This document shows, one piece after another, positions 13,485 to 13,635 of a stretch of 13,635 nucleotides of DNA. This stretch comes from JAVXAG01 sp036660615 (lineage in GTDB: Bacteria > Bacillota > Clostridia > Peptostreptococcales > Anaerovoracaceae), in contig JAVXAG010000046.1 in the NCBI GenBank assembly GCA_036660615.1, forward strand, positions 1-13,635, read 5' to 3'. Position numbers and translations under genes: made by a program. Below the pieces are notes generated by a model. That model was not told the origin of the DNA. It ran no database searches and was given only the letters and a program-made list of their open reading frames with translations. Each line of letters opens with the position of its first letter. The stretch's first letter is position 1.

Positions 13485-13511
13485 AAACCACCAAACGGTG
13501 TTCCTAAAAAT

Positions 13512-13540
13512 AGTATAACATAACTAAAGTTTAAAATAAA
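13512..13540 (-). promoter_or_regulatory. Extended -10 promoter of the toxin-like gene
   Basis: On the minus strand TGTTATACT gives an extended -10 (TATACT at 13517-13512) with a weak -35 TTTATT (13540-13535) at 17 bp. The transcript would start near 13505 and have a leader of about 50 bases. Confidence 0.65.
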
Positions 13541-13543
13541 CAT

Positions 13544-13574
13544 AACCCTTGGAAAGGAACCAAGTGGTTTTTTT
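13544..13574 (+). terminator. Plus-strand Rho-independent terminator beyond the toxin locus
   Basis: AACCCTTGG (13544-13552) pairs with CCAAGTGGTT (13560-13569) with one bulged T and a 7-base loop, followed by a T-run to 13574. It would stop a plus-strand transcript that had crossed the toxin gene, so it may mark the true end of a long antisense RNA. Confidence 0.65.
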
Positions 13575-13587
13575 GTTGCCAAAATTC

Positions 13588-13606
13588 AAAAGCCTTTGGG
13601 CTTTTT
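13588..13606. terminator. Small symmetrical hairpin, possible bidirectional terminator
   Basis: AAAAGCC (13588-13594) and GGCTTTT (13599-13605) form a perfect 7-bp stem with a 4-base loop and T or A runs on both sides. It may separate the toxin-like locus from the gene beyond the right edge. The remaining bases to 13635 show nothing further. Confidence 0.55.
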
Positions 13607-13635
13607 AAACATTGTGGTATTAACGTAATAGTTAT

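Noticed and set aside
13385..13582. A 65-codon minus-strand frame overlapping the toxin-like gene in another frame.
   Set aside because: It crosses the leader hairpin and the promoter of the 27-residue frame and has no ribosome site; the short frame fits the signals much better.

Overview
The window is AT-rich DNA from an endospore-forming Firmicute, most likely a Clostridia member of the Lachnospiraceae type. The evidence is a cotJA-cotJB-cotJC spore-coat operon, a PdaA-type spore-cortex deacetylase, DUF1836 and DUF5688 proteins, strong AGGAGG-like ribosome binding sites, TTG starts and many Rho-independent hairpins. The family assignment is inference from gene content. No rRNA, tRNA, CRISPR array or complete transposase gene was seen.

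Layout. (1) 1-1615: three tandem 31-bp repeats, then a PadR-type regulator whose promoter carries a perfect 13-bp inverted repeat, coupled to a membrane protein with an N-terminal HAAS/DUF1700-like domain. (2) 1622-4477: a DUF6512-like membrane protein (minus), a PdaA-like deacetylase (plus), an SGNH/GDSL hydrolase (minus) and a DUF1836 protein (plus). The last two are divergently transcribed from promoters close to consensus. (3) 4616-6129: a tandem 23-bp repeat array next to a promoter, driving an AAA/DUF4143 ATPase with a nuclease-like C-terminus and ending in a hairpin terminator. (4) 6128-7240: the cotJABC operon. (5) 7294-8755: a promoter with a short leader or small RNA ending at a strong terminator, a DUF5688 protein, and a YdbC/PC4-like ssDNA-binding protein. 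(6) 8859-9083: a highly structured 197-bp element bounded by perfect 28-bp direct repeats, each holding an extended -10 promoter, just upstream of a pepV dipeptidase and YfcC-family transporter operon. (7) 12159-13206: a YfcE-like phosphodiesterase and D-aminoacyl-tRNA deacylase (dtd). (8) 13250-13574: a compact locus that looks like a type I toxin-antitoxin module. A 27-residue membrane peptide is encoded on the minus strand, its Shine-Dalgarno is locked in a hairpin, and a convergent plus-strand promoter drives a short RNA meeting it at a shared hairpin.

How it fits together. Most genes are chromosomal housekeeping or sporulation functions in one- to three-gene units separated by clear terminators. 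pepV plus YfcC probably form a peptide-use pair, and YfcE plus dtd a small housekeeping operon. The accessory signals lie between genes: the toxin-antitoxin-like locus at the right end, the direct-repeat-bounded element before pepV, the repeat array before the AAA ATPase, and the leader/terminator before the DUF5688 gene. These were read by eye; no folding, homology search or promoter scoring was run.
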